A DNA stretch of 64,000 nt from Chryseobacterium formosense (GCF_900116415.1 NZ_FPAP01000003.1:434001-498000); one strand, 5' to 3'; counted from the first letter of the stretch, positions 25,716 through 35,256 are shown. Notes: generated from the sequence alone by a model not told the origin. Program-made: numbers and translations.

Positions 25716-27842
25716 TTATGAACTGAGAATGATTTGAAATTCCGGAGATAAAGTAACAACACCTTCCGTTACATTTTCAGGATGGCCAGTAAAACCTTTT
25801 AACTTTGAAGTTTTACCTTTTAAAACCAAATCCATTAACTGTTTATCGGAAAGTTTTTTGCCGAAAATTTCAAATGAAACTTTAAAGCCGCAGTTTTTAA
25901 AATCGGAACATCCGACTGCAGTTTTACCTTTCATCAGATTGTGGTTTTTACATTTCGGACATTGCGTTTCTTCCCAAGACTGCAGTTCTTTTTTCACAGC
26001 AGGTTCACGTTTTTTCTTTTCTTGAATTTGAGGTTTTTCTTCTTCAAGATTAATGACTTTTCCCTTCCCATCGACTACTTTTTTGGTTAATTCTGTCACC
26101 ATCTGAATCAATTCGTCTTTAAACTGATTGGCTTCATATTCTCCGCTTTCAATTTTACGAAGCTTAAATTCCCATTCTCCCGTTAATTCAGGGCTTTTCA
26201 AGAGTTCGTCTTCAATCGTGTCGATCAATTGAATTCCGGTTTGAGTAGCGATAAGATTTTTTCTTTTCTTTTCGATATATTTTCGTTTGAAAAGTGTTTC
26301 GATGATATTCGCGCGGGTTGAAGGTCTTCCGATCCCGTTGTTCTTCATCATTTCGCGAAGTTCTTCGTCATCAATCTGCTTTCCGGCAGTTTCCATGGCA
26401 CGAAGAAGTGTTGCTTCGGTGTAAGGTTTGGGAGGCGAAGTTTTTCCTTGGTGAATCATCGGTTCGTGTGGTCCTGTTTCTCCGACCACAAATTCAGGAA
26501 TCGTCTGTTCTTCTTCCTTCTCTTTTTCTTTATCAGTCGATTCTTCTTTCGGTTCTTTCGCATAAACTGCTCTCCATCCCGGTTCGAGGATTTGCTTTCC
26601 ACTGGTTTTGAATGGAATTGTTCCTACTTTTCCTTCCACCAAAGTATTTGAAATTTTACATTCAGGGTAAAAAACAGAAATAAAGCGTTTTGCAATTAAA
26701 TCATAAATGAATTTTTCTTCTCTCGTTAAATTCTGAGCAGGCGTCACCTCAGTCGGAATAATGGCGTGGTGATCGGTTACTTTGGTATCATCAAAAACCG
26801 CTTTCGATTTTGGAATTGGTTCCTGCAACAAAGGGACTATCAAATCCTGATATGGAGTCATTTTCCTTAGAATTCCTTCGATTTTCGGATACAAGCTTTC
26901 GGATAGATAGGTTGTATCGACACGAGGATATGTCACATGTTTTTTCTCGTAAAGACTCTGAATATAATTTAAAGTATTTTCTGCAGAATAACCGTATTTT
27001 TTATTGGCTTCCACCTGAAGTCCGGTCAAATCGAACAGTCTCGGATTTTTTTCTTTTCCTTCTTTAATTTCAAATGAAACAATTTCAAAAGGATTGACTT
27101 TCAGATATTCTAAACCTTTTTCGGCACGTTCTAAAGTTTTGAGACGGTCGATTGCAGCGTTAAAGATGACGTCGCGGTATTTTGTTTTCAGTTCCCAATA
27201 TTCTTCCGTGGTAAAAGCATCAATTTCTTTCTGACGCTGAACCAGCATCGCTAAAGTTGGCGTCTGAACTCTTCCAATGGACAAAACCGCTTTATTTCCA
27301 CCAAACTTTTTGGTAAAAAGTCGTGTTGCATTGATTCCCAACAACCAATCTCCTATTGCTCTTGCATTTCCGGCAAGATAAAGGTTTTTGTAATCTTCAG
27401 CCGGTTTTAAATTGGCAAAACCTTCTTTAATGGCTTCTTCCGTCAACGAGGAAATCCACAAACGCTGAGTCGGTTTATTGCATTTCGCTTTCTGTAAAAC
27501 CCATCTCTGAATCAGCTCTCCCTCTTGACCGGCATCCCCGCAATTGATAACCTCATCACATTCTTCTACCAATCTTTCAATCACTTTAAACTGATTTTCA
27601 ACGCCTTTGTTTGGAATTAATTTGATTCCGAAATTTTGAGGAATAATCGGCAGCAAAAACAGATTCCAGGATTTGTATTGCGGACCGTAATCGTGAGGCT
27701 CTTTGAGGGTGCAAAGATGTCCGAAAGTCCATGTCACGCAATAGCCGTTTCCTTCCATATAGCCCTGTTTAGGCGTAGTCGCACCTAAAACTTTGGCAAT
27801 ATCTCTGGCAACACTTGGTTTTTCGGCAATACAAAGTTTCAT
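25716..27842 (-). CDS. topB: DNA topoisomerase III (type IA)
   Basis: A 708-residue type IA topoisomerase that unlinks single-strand crossings and decatenates DNA. The Toprim part starts MKLCIAEKPSVARDIAKVLG and has CGDAGQEGELI; the domain around the active tyrosine reads HVTYPRVDTTYLSE (Y of TYPR is the nucleophile). A linker rich in Lys/Glu (about 445-470) is inserted, and the end carries a topoisomerase zinc finger (CPKCKNHNL...GCSDFKNCGF). The frame stays open 34 codons upstream, but the family's N-terminus begins exactly at the ATG at 27842, so I chose that start. Confidence 0.93.
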   Translation of the reverse strand: MKLCIAEKPSVARDIAKVLGATTPKQGYMEGNGYCVTWTFGHLCTLKEPHDYGPQYKSWNLFLLPIIPQNFGIKLIPNKGVENQFKVIERLVEECDEVINCGDAGQEGELIQRWVLQKAKCNKPTQRLWISSLTEEAIKEGFANLKPAEDYKNLYLAGNARAIGDWLLGINATRLFTKKFGGNKAVLSIGRVQTPTLAMLVQRQKEIDAFTTEEYWELKTKYRDVIFNAAIDRLKTLERAEKGLEYLKVNPFEIVSFEIKEGKEKNPRLFDLTGLQVEANKKYGYSAENTLNYIQSLYEKKHVTYPRVDTTYLSESLYPKIEGILRKMTPYQDLIVPLLQEPIPKSKAVFDDTKVTDHHAIIPTEVTPAQNLTREEKFIYDLIAKRFISVFYPECKISNTLVEGKVGTIPFKTSGKQILEPGWRAVYAKEPKEESTDKEKEKEEEQTIPEFVVGETGPHEPMIHQGKTSPPKPYTEATLLRAMETAGKQIDDEELREMMKNNGIGRPSTRANIIETLFKRKYIEKKRKNLIATQTGIQLIDTIEDELLKSPELTGEWEFKLRKIESGEYEANQFKDELIQMVTELTKKVVDGKGKVINLEEEKPQIQEKKKREPAVKKELQSWEETQCPKCKNHNLMKGKTAVGCSDFKNCGFKVSFEIFGKKLSDKQLMDLVLKGKTSKLKGFTGHPENVTEGVVTLSPEFQIILSS

Positions 27843-28025
27843 GAATTTTCGGAATTTTTGAAGAGGGGGCAAAAGTCGGGATTTTTTTTGGATTATCAAT
27901 TTAGTTGATATTAAAACTCCATTTTTTAACCACACATGAAGCAAAAGATTTTTATGCTGTTAAAGAACTTGCAAAAGAAAACAACAGATTAGTAAAAAGT
28001 TTTTCTTTTCTACTTTAACATCCAA

Positions 28026-28096
28026 TTTGTCATTCCGGAGGAATCTAAACTATCATTTTTTAATATATTGAGATTCTTTCAGAATGACAAACACAC
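28026..28096. repeat. Family A-type palindrome, isolated copy
   Basis: Left arm TTTGTCATTCCGGAGGAATC and right arm AGATTCTTTCAGAATGACAA pair imperfectly around an AT-rich loop. Between the topB and DUF2652 genes. Confidence 0.72.
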
Positions 28097-28134
28097 TGAT
28101 CAATAATTAAACAATTACATCCAGCCAATAAAAA

Positions 28135-28689
28135 TTAAGCTAATGAATTTCCAAAATACTGAATCGCTCCCACTTCCGACACCTGCATTTCTTCGCATGA
28201 ATTATGATCTTCTTTTTGAGAATTTTTCAAAAAAGAATGGCTGTATAAAGCATAAGATGGCTGTTCTGCGAAACCATTTTTCAGCATTTGATGAGCTTCT
28301 ACAATGGGTTTTCCGTAGAGTTTTCTGAAATTACCGATGTTGTACTGCGAAAATTTTCCATAATGAACGATAAACTTTAATGACAGATCAATCGTGGTAT
28401 TCAACATCTCACTTAATTCCTCAATCTTCATATTGAAAGCCTTTCTCATGTTGCTCAGCATTTGTGAAATCTTTTTATAGGAAGGTTTGCTGTCGTAACG
28501 ATAAAATAAAATCGCATCGCCTTCAATTTCCGAAATATCAAAATACTGATGGTTTACATCAATTAAAATAGAAAGTAGTTGTCTTACAATATATTCGCCG
28601 GTATAAAGTTTTGTATTGAACACAAATTCAGTAAATCCACTGAAATCGGGAATCAAAATAATTCCGTTTTGTGCGTTTGTATTTTCCAT
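28135..28689 (-). CDS. DUF2652 protein, nucleotide-cyclase-like fold
   Basis: A 184-residue protein of the DUF2652 family. The N-terminus GIILIPDFSGFTEFV and later EIEGDAILFYRY resemble the DISGFT and GD strand motifs of class III nucleotide cyclases, with Asp14 and Asp59-like positions in place of metal ligands. The later purine and transition-state residues are not clear, so activity is unproven. It may be a degenerate cyclase that binds a nucleotide. Single gene. Confidence 0.7.
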   Translation of the reverse strand: MENTNAQNGIILIPDFSGFTEFVFNTKLYTGEYIVRQLLSILIDVNHQYFDISEIEGDAILFYRYDSKPSYKKISQMLSNMRKAFNMKIEELSEMLNTTIDLSLKFIVHYGKFSQYNIGNFRKLYGKPIVEAHQMLKNGFAEQPSYALYSHSFLKNSQKEDHNSCEEMQVSEVGAIQYFGNSLA

Positions 28690-28765
28690 AATTTTTAGGT
28701 TAAAAACCTTTTAAATACAGACGGAAAAGAGTTTATTTTACTTTAATTTTTTTAAATATTTAAAG

Positions 28766-29512
28766 TTAAATTTCGATAATCAGCTCTTTATTATAACCAT
28801 TATACTTTTCAGAGATGTAACCATGCGGATTACAGATAATTTCTGTCTCTCCGATTTTGTATCTTGTCGGGGTATGAATATGACCATGAATCCAATAAAG
28901 AGGTTGATGTTCTTCAATAAAATCTTCAAGATTGGAAGCATAAGCTGAAGTAACGGGATCGGTTTTAAAATGCTCAGGAACCGATTGTAAACTTGGTGCA
29001 TGATGCGTAACGACGATATTTCTCATTCCTTTTGAATTTTCCAGACTTTCCTTTAGCCAATGTCTTGAAATTTGATGAATTTTAAATGTATCAATAGTTC
29101 GCAGCTTAGAGTAAGAAGGATCTCTTCGTATTAATTTATAAGCATTCATCTGAGTCTGACAAAGACTTCCATAAGCCATCGGACTTCCGAATAATGAGAA
29201 ATCTGTCCATAAAGTTGCACCGTGAAATCTAATATCTTGGATATCCACAAAAGAATTTTCCAAAACAGATACATTAGAATTTTCCGCAGCTTCTAAAATT
29301 TTATTCAGAGTTTTTGGATAAGAACCTTTGTAATATTCATGGTTTCCTAAGACATAAATAACCGGCTTGTCGGGAATTTTATTTTTAATCCATTCAATTC
29401 CTTTTGTACCTAAATTAACATCTCCTGCCAATACAACAACATCAGCATTGTCAAAAGACAAATCGCTGAACCCAAATTCCTGATGTAAATCGCTAATGAT
29501 TTGAATTTTCAT
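28766..29512 (-). CDS. Calcineurin-like metallophosphoesterase
   Basis: A 248-residue dimetal phosphoesterase. All five motifs are present: ISDLHQEF, LAGDVNLG, GNHEYYKG, VVTHHAPS and IHGHIHT. The ORF can be extended 11 codons upstream, but the fold begins at MKIQIISDLH, so the ATG at 29512 is preferred. Substrate unknown; relatives act on phosphodiesters or nucleotides. Confidence 0.85.
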   Translation of the reverse strand: MKIQIISDLHQEFGFSDLSFDNADVVVLAGDVNLGTKGIEWIKNKIPDKPVIYVLGNHEYYKGSYPKTLNKILEAAENSNVSVLENSFVDIQDIRFHGATLWTDFSLFGSPMAYGSLCQTQMNAYKLIRRDPSYSKLRTIDTFKIHQISRHWLKESLENSKGMRNIVVTHHAPSLQSVPEHFKTDPVTSAYASNLEDFIEEHQPLYWIHGHIHTPTRYKIGETEIICNPHGYISEKYNGYNKELIIEI

Positions 29513-29659
29513 AAATCTAAAATATGATTTCTTTTGATCAATCATCTTTGATAAATGAATTTTAAAAATAATTAACTGATTTACAACATATTAAAATTAA
29601 ACTTAAAAATAATCACTAAAAAGTCTATAATTTTAATGGACTAATAAAAATATATGTTT

Positions 29660-29667
29660 TATATTTG
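29660..29667 (+). promoter_or_regulatory. -7 box of the methionine importer operon
   Basis: TATATTTG. A start about 7 bases on would give a leader RNA beginning near 29673, ten bases before the leader-peptide ATG. Confidence 0.65.
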
Positions 29668-29682
29668 CAACCGTATTCAAGT

Positions 29683-29793
29683 ATGGAAATGAAGATGAAA
29701 TCAAAATCCAATAACAATTTTATGACGAAGATGAACATCAGATTAATGATGATGTATTGCTGTATGCCTTTATATAGGAATTTTTGTGGGTGA
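29683..29793 (+). CDS. Methionine-rich leader peptide
   Basis: A 36-codon ORF between a -7 box and a terminator, upstream of metN. Nine of its 36 residues are Met: positions 1, 3, 5, 14, 17, 22, 23, 24 and 28. The densest stretch is LMMMYCCMPLY (21-31), with two adjacent Cys and a third Cys at 35. It ends in TGA 28 bases before the attenuator hairpin. The product itself probably has no function; ribosome progress over the Met codons would report methionyl-tRNA supply. Its methionine bias matches the cargo of the operon behind it. Confidence 0.78.
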   Translation: MEMKMKSKSNNNFMTKMNIRLMMMYCCMPLYRNFCG

Positions 29794-29850
29794 CCTTACT
29801 TTTATTATGACATATTTTTAAAGGCTCTACCACGTTGTAGAGCCTTTTTT
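29766..29850 (+). promoter_or_regulatory. Attenuator: antiterminator/terminator pair before metN
   Basis: The terminator is AGGCTCTAC (29822-29830), loop CACGTT, GTAGAGCCT (29837-29845) and a T-run to 29850. A competing 7-bp pairing exists between GCCTTTA (29766-29772, inside leader codons 28-30) and TAAAGGC (29819-29825), which overlaps the terminator's 5' arm. A ribosome stalled on the triple Met codons (29746-29754) would leave GCCTTTA free and favour readthrough; one reaching the stop codon would cover it and favour termination. Confidence 0.72.
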
Positions 29851-29873
29851 ATTAAAAAAATTGCAGAAAAAAA

Positions 29874-30902
29874 ATGATAGAAATAAAAAACATTTCAAAG
29901 ACATTTCATCAGAAAGAAAAAGCATTTAAAGCTTTAGATAATATTAACCTAACGATTGAAAAAGGTGATATTGTCGGAATCATCGGTTTTTCAGGTGCAG
30001 GAAAAAGTACTTTAATCAGAACGGTTAATTTGCTTGAAAGACCGGATGAAGGGCAAATCATCATCAACGGGAAAGATTTTACAAAATTAAATTCAAAACA
30101 ATTAGCTTCTGAAAGAAAGAAAATCGGAATGATCTTTCAACATTTCAATCTACTTTCGTCAAGAACGGTTTTTGAAAATATTGCACTTCCATTAGAATTG
30201 GACAACTCAGGTAAAGAGAAAATCAGAAAGAAAGTAAATGAGCTTTTAAAAATAGTCGGATTGGAAGATAAAGCCAATGATTATCCGAAGAGTCTTTCCG
30301 GTGGACAAAAACAGAGAGTTGCAATTGCAAGAGCACTCGCAAACGATCCTTATCTTTTGCTGTGTGATGAAGCAACAAGTGCGCTCGATCCGGCAACAAC
30401 ACAATCTATTTTAGAATTATTAAGGGACATCAATTATCGGTTAGGAATTACCATTTTGCTGATTACACACGAAATGGAAGTGGTAAAAACCGTCTGTAAC
30501 CATGTTGCAGTAATCGATAAAGGACAATTAGTAACAAAGGGAACTTTGAGTGAAATTATTTCTGACAAAGAAAACCCGATCATCAAACAATTTTTAAAAT
30601 CTGGTGCTATGACTATACCACAAGAACTGAATAAAAAACTTGAAAAAGAACCAAAAGACGGCTTGTTTCCATTGATTGAAGTTGAGCTTAACGAACAAAT
30701 TTCTGTTGAAGAATTGCTTTCTATAGTTTATGATAAATATAAAATCCCTTACAAGCTTCTGAAAGCTGATGTGGAATATCTTGGCGACTCAAATTTCGGG
30801 AAATTGTTGTTACAGCTTAAAGGAGAAGATGAGGACAACCAGAAAGCCATCTATTATTTTAATCAAAACAAAATTCAAAATACGGTAAGAGGATATGCTT
30901 AG
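29874..30902 (+). CDS. metN: Methionine ABC transporter ATP-binding protein
   Basis: A 342-residue ATPase that powers import of D/L-methionine. Walker A GFSGAGKST (38-46), Q-loop IFQHFNLL, signature SLSGGQKQRV, Walker B LLLCDEATSALDP and the switch His in ITHEM are all intact. The C-terminal 95 residues (from about 248) form an ACT-like NIL domain, the allosteric methionine sensor that gives trans-inhibition in E. coli MetN. First gene of metNIQ; its stop overlaps metI by 8 bases. Transcription probably depends on the leader-peptide attenuator just upstream. Confidence 0.95.
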   Translation: MIEIKNISKTFHQKEKAFKALDNINLTIEKGDIVGIIGFSGAGKSTLIRTVNLLERPDEGQIIINGKDFTKLNSKQLASERKKIGMIFQHFNLLSSRTVFENIALPLELDNSGKEKIRKKVNELLKIVGLEDKANDYPKSLSGGQKQRVAIARALANDPYLLLCDEATSALDPATTQSILELLRDINYRLGITILLITHEMEVVKTVCNHVAVIDKGQLVTKGTLSEIISDKENPIIKQFLKSGAMTIPQELNKKLEKEPKDGLFPLIEVELNEQISVEELLSIVYDKYKIPYKLLKADVEYLGDSNFGKLLLQLKGEDEDNQKAIYYFNQNKIQNTVRGYA

Positions 30903-31551
30903 TGACACGCTAATTTCGCTTCTTTCGAAAGGAGTTTGGGAAACAGTTTTTATGACTTTCGTTTCAGGATTTTTCGGTTTTGTTCTCGGACTTCCCGTTG
31001 GAATTCTTCTATTTTTAACACGAAAAGGACAGCTTTTAGAAAATAAAATTTACAACAGAATCTTATCGGTTTTAGTTAATATTTTCAGGTCAATTCCTTT
31101 CATTATCCTGATTGTTTGGATGATTCCTTTTACCAGATCTTTGGTTGGAACTTCTATTGGTATGAATGCCGCACTCGTTCCGTTAAGCATCGGTGCAGCT
31201 CCGTTTATTGCAAGACTCGTTGAGAACAGTTTGTTGGAAATTCCCAACGGATTGATTGAAACAGCGAGAGCTTTAGGAGCAAGTCCGTTACAGATCATCA
31301 GAAAAGTTTTACTTCCTGAAGCATTGCCTTCGCTCATCAATAATGCAACAATTACTTTGATTACGCTTGTCGGATATTCTGCAATGGGCGGAGCTGTCGG
31401 AGCCGGCGGATTGGGACAGATTGGTTATCAATACGGTTACATCGGTTATGATGCTTTGATTATGAATCTTGTTCTTGGCTTGTTGGTCGCTTTGGTTTTT
31501 ATCATCCAGTTTTCCGGTGACCGATTGGCGAAAAGATTTGATCATAGGTAA
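30895..31551 (+). CDS. metI: Methionine ABC transporter permease
   Basis: A 218-residue inner-membrane permease with five hydrophobic helices. The EAA loop that docks to MetN reads ETARALGASPLQIIRKVLLP (about 122-141). RSIPFIILIVWMIPF and GAAPFIARLVENSL are characteristic of MetI. It overlaps metN by 8 bases, so it is translationally coupled. Confidence 0.95.
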   Translation: MLSDTLISLLSKGVWETVFMTFVSGFFGFVLGLPVGILLFLTRKGQLLENKIYNRILSVLVNIFRSIPFIILIVWMIPFTRSLVGTSIGMNAALVPLSIGAAPFIARLVENSLLEIPNGLIETARALGASPLQIIRKVLLPEALPSLINNATITLITLVGYSAMGGAVGAGGLGQIGYQYGYIGYDALIMNLVLGLLVALVFIIQFSGDRLAKRFDHR

Positions 31552-31703
31552 GTTTGAGTGTTTGAGAGTTTTAGGGTTATTAAGAATGAAAAGTCGATTG
31601 ACAAAATTTTAATCATACAATCTCTAATCGTATGGTATTACTGAATAAACACCCAACTTCCATCATCCAACACCCAACTAAAAAAAATAAAAAATAATTA
31701 ACA

Positions 31704-32510
31704 ATGAAAAATATCAAAATTTTAAGCTTAGCAGCGGGATTGCTGTTATTTGGAGCTTGTAATTCTCCAAAAAAAGATGATCCAAATTTTATTAAAGTCG
31801 GAATCACTTCAGGACCTGAACATGAAATTGCCGAAACTGCTAAAAAAGTGGCCAAAGAAAAATACAATCTTGAAGTCGAACTGGTTTCGTTCAACGATTA
31901 CGTCGTTCCCAATGAAGCATTGAATAACGGTGACATTGATGCTAATGCTTTTCAGCACGTTCCTTATTTGAATGAACAGTCGAAGCAGCGTGGTTACAAA
32001 TTAGCGGTTATCGGAAATACTTTTGTATATCCGATTGTAGCGTATTCCAAAAAGATAAAAAACATCAGTGAACTTCAGAATGGAAGCACGATTGTTATTC
32101 CAAATGACCCTACAAATGGCGGTCGCTCTCTCCTACTTTTGCAGAAAAACGGATTGTTAAAACTAAAAGACAATGTTGGCTTATTACCAAAAGTAACCGA
32201 CATCGTTGAAAATCCAAGACAGCTAAAAATCCTTGAAATTGAAGCACCACAACTTCCGCGAGTTTTGGATGACAAAGAAGTGGTCATTGCGATTATCAAC
32301 AATAATTTTGCCGCTCAAGCCGGATTGGATGCCGACAAAAATGGAATTTTTAAAGAAGATAAAGATTCGCCGTATATGAATGTTGTGGTCTCAAGAGAAG
32401 ATAATAAAAATACAGATAAAGTAAAAAACTTTCTGAAAGCCTATCAGTCTAAAGAAGTGGAAGATAAAGCAAGAGATATTTTCAAAGGTGGTGCTATCAA
32501 AGGTTGGTAG
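31704..32510 (+). CDS. metQ: Methionine-binding lipoprotein
   Basis: A 268-residue NlpA/MetQ-type substrate-binding lipoprotein. The signal peptide ends LLFGAC, a lipobox with Cys19. The mature protein has VGITSGPEHEIAETAKKVA, NDYVVPNEALNNGDIDANAFQHVPYL and IPNDPTNGGRSLLLL, landmarks of methionine-binding NlpA proteins. It follows metI after 152 bases of AT-rich spacer and is ended by a hairpin at 32690. Confidence 0.95.
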   Translation: MKNIKILSLAAGLLLFGACNSPKKDDPNFIKVGITSGPEHEIAETAKKVAKEKYNLEVELVSFNDYVVPNEALNNGDIDANAFQHVPYLNEQSKQRGYKLAVIGNTFVYPIVAYSKKIKNISELQNGSTIVIPNDPTNGGRSLLLLQKNGLLKLKDNVGLLPKVTDIVENPRQLKILEIEAPQLPRVLDDKEVVIAIINNNFAAQAGLDADKNGIFKEDKDSPYMNVVVSREDNKNTDKVKNFLKAYQSKEVEDKARDIFKGGAIKGW

Positions 32511-32689
32511 TCATGTTGTTGGTTGATAGTTGATGGCTTTTAAATTCCCCTTCTCTGAAAGGGTGGATTTTTGCGAAAGCAAAAAGACCGGTAGTGTGAA
32601 TATCTGAAGTCTTGAATTTTTCATCCCAAAACTTTAAACATTGAATACTAAACCCTGAACCTGCAAGAGATTCTATTATTATATGTGAA

Positions 32690-32731
32690 CATCGTTTCGG
32701 AAAAAACCTTTGCCTCCGAAGCGGTGTTTTT
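32690..32731 (+). terminator. Rho-independent terminator
   Basis: Arms CATCGTTTCGGA (32690-32701) and TCCGAAGCGGTG (32715-32726), with wobble pairs, then five T. It lies 180 bases after metQ; the spacer 32511-32689 holds no gene. Confidence 0.75.
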
Positions 32732-32936
32732 GTTTTAAACTTAAACACATTCATACTTTAGTGTTTAAAAATTATCTTTTTGATTAGTTAAATGAAATAG
32801 ATTTCCCCTTTATCTGCGTAATCCATAAAATCTGCGAGAGTCAAAAAACTTGTTTGATCTCCTTATAAGTATTGGTTATAAATAACCATTTGTTGAAAAA
32901 TATATTATCTCAATTTGAGAAAATAAATATTTTCCC

Positions 32937-32944
32937 TATTTTTG
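32937..32944 (+). promoter_or_regulatory. Full Bacteroidota promoter
   Basis: TATTTTTG with a -33 TTTG at 32914-32917, spaced 19 bases, 24 bases before the beta-glucosidase ATG. Confidence 0.68.
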
Positions 32945-32968
32945 TAAACAATCAATAAAAAGTTTTTT

Positions 32969-35230
32969 ATGTTGAAGAAAACTGTAATTCTAAGTTTGTT
33001 TACGCTTATATCTGCCTCTTCTATGGCTCAAAATACGACGGTTCCTGTTTATTTGGATGAAACTAAACCTGTTGAAAAGCGAATTCAGGATGCACTTTCC
33101 AGAATGACACTGGAAGAAAAAGTGGCCATGCTTCACGCACAGTCAAAATTCAGTTCACCAGGAGTTCCAAGATTGGGAATTCCTGAATTCTGGACAACCG
33201 ATGGTCCACACGGAGTTCGTCCTGAAGTAATGTGGGATGAATGGGATCAAGCCGGATGGACGAATGACTCCATTATCGCTTACCCTGCCCTGACTGCTTT
33301 ATCCGCAACATGGAACAAAAAAATGTCATGGAATTACGGAAAAGCTTTAGGCGAAGAAGCAAGATACCGTAAGAAAGATATTCTTTTAGGTCCCGGAGTA
33401 AACATTTACAGAACTCCACTCAATGGAAGAAATTTCGAATATATGGGAGAAGATCCCTATTTAACTTCAAAAATGGTGGTTCCTTACATTCAGGGAGTAC
33501 AATCCAACGGAGTAGCTACTTCTGTGAAGCATTTTGCCTTAAACAATCAGGAAATGTTCCGTCATACGAGCAATGTGATTGTGGATGACAGAACGTTGTA
33601 TGAAATTTACCTTCCGCCTTTCAAAGCTGCCGTGACTGAAGGAGATTCTTGGACAATTATGGGAGCTTATGATATGTACAAAAATCAGTACGCAAGTCAG
33701 AACCAATATCTTTTAAATGATATTCTTAAAGGAGAATGGAAATACAAAGGCGTGGTTGTTTCAGACTGGGGTGCCGTGAATAATACCGAACAGGCAATTC
33801 ATAATGGTTTAGATGTTGAATTCGGAAGCTGGACAAACGGTCTTTCTGCCGGAACCAGAAATGCTTACGACAACTATTATTTAGCAAAACCCTATTTAGA
33901 TTTAATTAAATCAGGGAAAGTGGGTACCAAAGAGCTTGATGATAAAGTGACAAGACTTTTGCGTTTGGCTTACAAAACAACAATGAATACCAAGAAACCT
34001 TTCGGAAACATTGCTTCTGACGAACATAAAGCGGTTGCAAAAGAAATCGGTGAAGAAGGAATTGTTTTGTTAAAAAACCAGGGAAACGTACTTCCTATCG
34101 ACATTAATAAAGCTAAAAAAATTGCCGTTATTGGTGAAAATGCTATCAAAGTGATGACTGTTGGCGGTGGTTCATCTTCATTAAAAGTAAAATACGAAAC
34201 ATTACCTTTAGACGGAATTAAAGCGAAATTCGGTAAAAATTCTGATGTACAGTACGCAAGAGGTTATGTAGGAGATATCGGCGGTGAATATAATGGTGTA
34301 AAATCAGGACAGGATTTAAAAGACAGCCGCTCGCCTGAAGAATTATTGAATGAAGCCGTTGAGTTGGCTAAAAAATCTGACTATGTAATTTTCGTTGGAG
34401 GTTTAAACAAAGCAGATTTCCAGGATAGTGAAGGAAACGACAGAAAAAGCTACGGACTTCCTTACAATCAGGATAATGTTATTTCAGCTTTGGCAAAATC
34501 CAATAAAAATTTCACTGTCGTTCTGGTAACCGGAAATGCCGTTGCAATGCCGTGGATTAAGGAAGTTCCTTCAATTGTTCAGGGTTGGTATTTAGGTTCT
34601 GAAGCAGGAAATTCTATTGCTTCAATTTTAGCAGGTGATGCAAACCCTTCAGGAAAACTTCCATTTACTTTCCCCGTAAAACTGGAAGATAATTCTGCTC
34701 ATGCAATGGGAGAATATCCGGGAAATAAAGAAGAATTAGCTGCAGGAAAAGGAAAAGACCAAAAAAACCCTATCAACATCAAATACAACGAAGGAATTTT
34801 TGTAGGTTATCGTTGGCATGACACGAAAAAGATCAAGCCATTATTTAGTTTCGGTCACGGTTTAAGCTACACCACTTTTGAGTTCGGAAAAGCAAAAGCT
34901 GATAAATCTACAATGACTCAAAATGATAAAATTACCTTCACTGTAACCGTGAAAAATACCGGTAAAAAAGCTGGTGCTGAAGTTGCACAACTTTATATTA
35001 CCGATATAAAATCGTCTGTTGAGCGTCCTGCAAAAGAGCTGAAAGGTTTTGAGAAAGTATTTTTAAATCCTGGTGAACAAAAAGAAGTCACATTTACGAT
35101 CGACAAAACAGCGTTAAGCTTTTTTGATGCCCAAAAGCACGACTGGGTTGCAGAACCTGGAGATTTTGAAGCGCAGATCGGAAATTCCTCTGATGCAATT
35201 AAAACAAAAGTGAAATTTACCCTCCAGTAA
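32969..35230 (+). CDS. bglX: GH3 beta-glucosidase (BglX-like)
   Basis: A 753-residue periplasmic glycoside hydrolase of family 3 that removes terminal beta-linked glucose or xylose. Signal peptide 1-20 (cleaved after SMA). The N-terminal TIM barrel has FWTTDGPHGVRPEV, GPGVNIYRTPLNGRNFEYMGEDP and KHFALNNQE; the nucleophile is the Asp in VVVSDWGAV (near 273). The alpha/beta sandwich follows (GIVLLKNQGNVLPI), and a fibronectin III-like end (from about 650: GAEVAQLYITD, RPAKELKGFEK). No SusCD pair is adjacent, so it works alone on oligosaccharides. Confidence 0.93.
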   Translation: MLKKTVILSLFTLISASSMAQNTTVPVYLDETKPVEKRIQDALSRMTLEEKVAMLHAQSKFSSPGVPRLGIPEFWTTDGPHGVRPEVMWDEWDQAGWTNDSIIAYPALTALSATWNKKMSWNYGKALGEEARYRKKDILLGPGVNIYRTPLNGRNFEYMGEDPYLTSKMVVPYIQGVQSNGVATSVKHFALNNQEMFRHTSNVIVDDRTLYEIYLPPFKAAVTEGDSWTIMGAYDMYKNQYASQNQYLLNDILKGEWKYKGVVVSDWGAVNNTEQAIHNGLDVEFGSWTNGLSAGTRNAYDNYYLAKPYLDLIKSGKVGTKELDDKVTRLLRLAYKTTMNTKKPFGNIASDEHKAVAKEIGEEGIVLLKNQGNVLPIDINKAKKIAVIGENAIKVMTVGGGSSSLKVKYETLPLDGIKAKFGKNSDVQYARGYVGDIGGEYNGVKSGQDLKDSRSPEELLNEAVELAKKSDYVIFVGGLNKADFQDSEGNDRKSYGLPYNQDNVISALAKSNKNFTVVLVTGNAVAMPWIKEVPSIVQGWYLGSEAGNSIASILAGDANPSGKLPFTFPVKLEDNSAHAMGEYPGNKEELAAGKGKDQKNPINIKYNEGIFVGYRWHDTKKIKPLFSFGHGLSYTTFEFGKAKADKSTMTQNDKITFTVTVKNTGKKAGAEVAQLYITDIKSSVERPAKELKGFEKVFLNPGEQKEVTFTIDKTALSFFDAQKHDWVAEPGDFEAQIGNSSDAIKTKVKFTLQ

Positions 35231-35256
35231 TTCCTTTATTTTACTCATATTAACAG

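Noticed and set aside
29673..29873. SAM riboswitch upstream of metN
   Set aside because: The leader is too short and lacks the conserved multi-helix core with its kink-turn; the Met-rich ORF with competing hairpins explains the region better.
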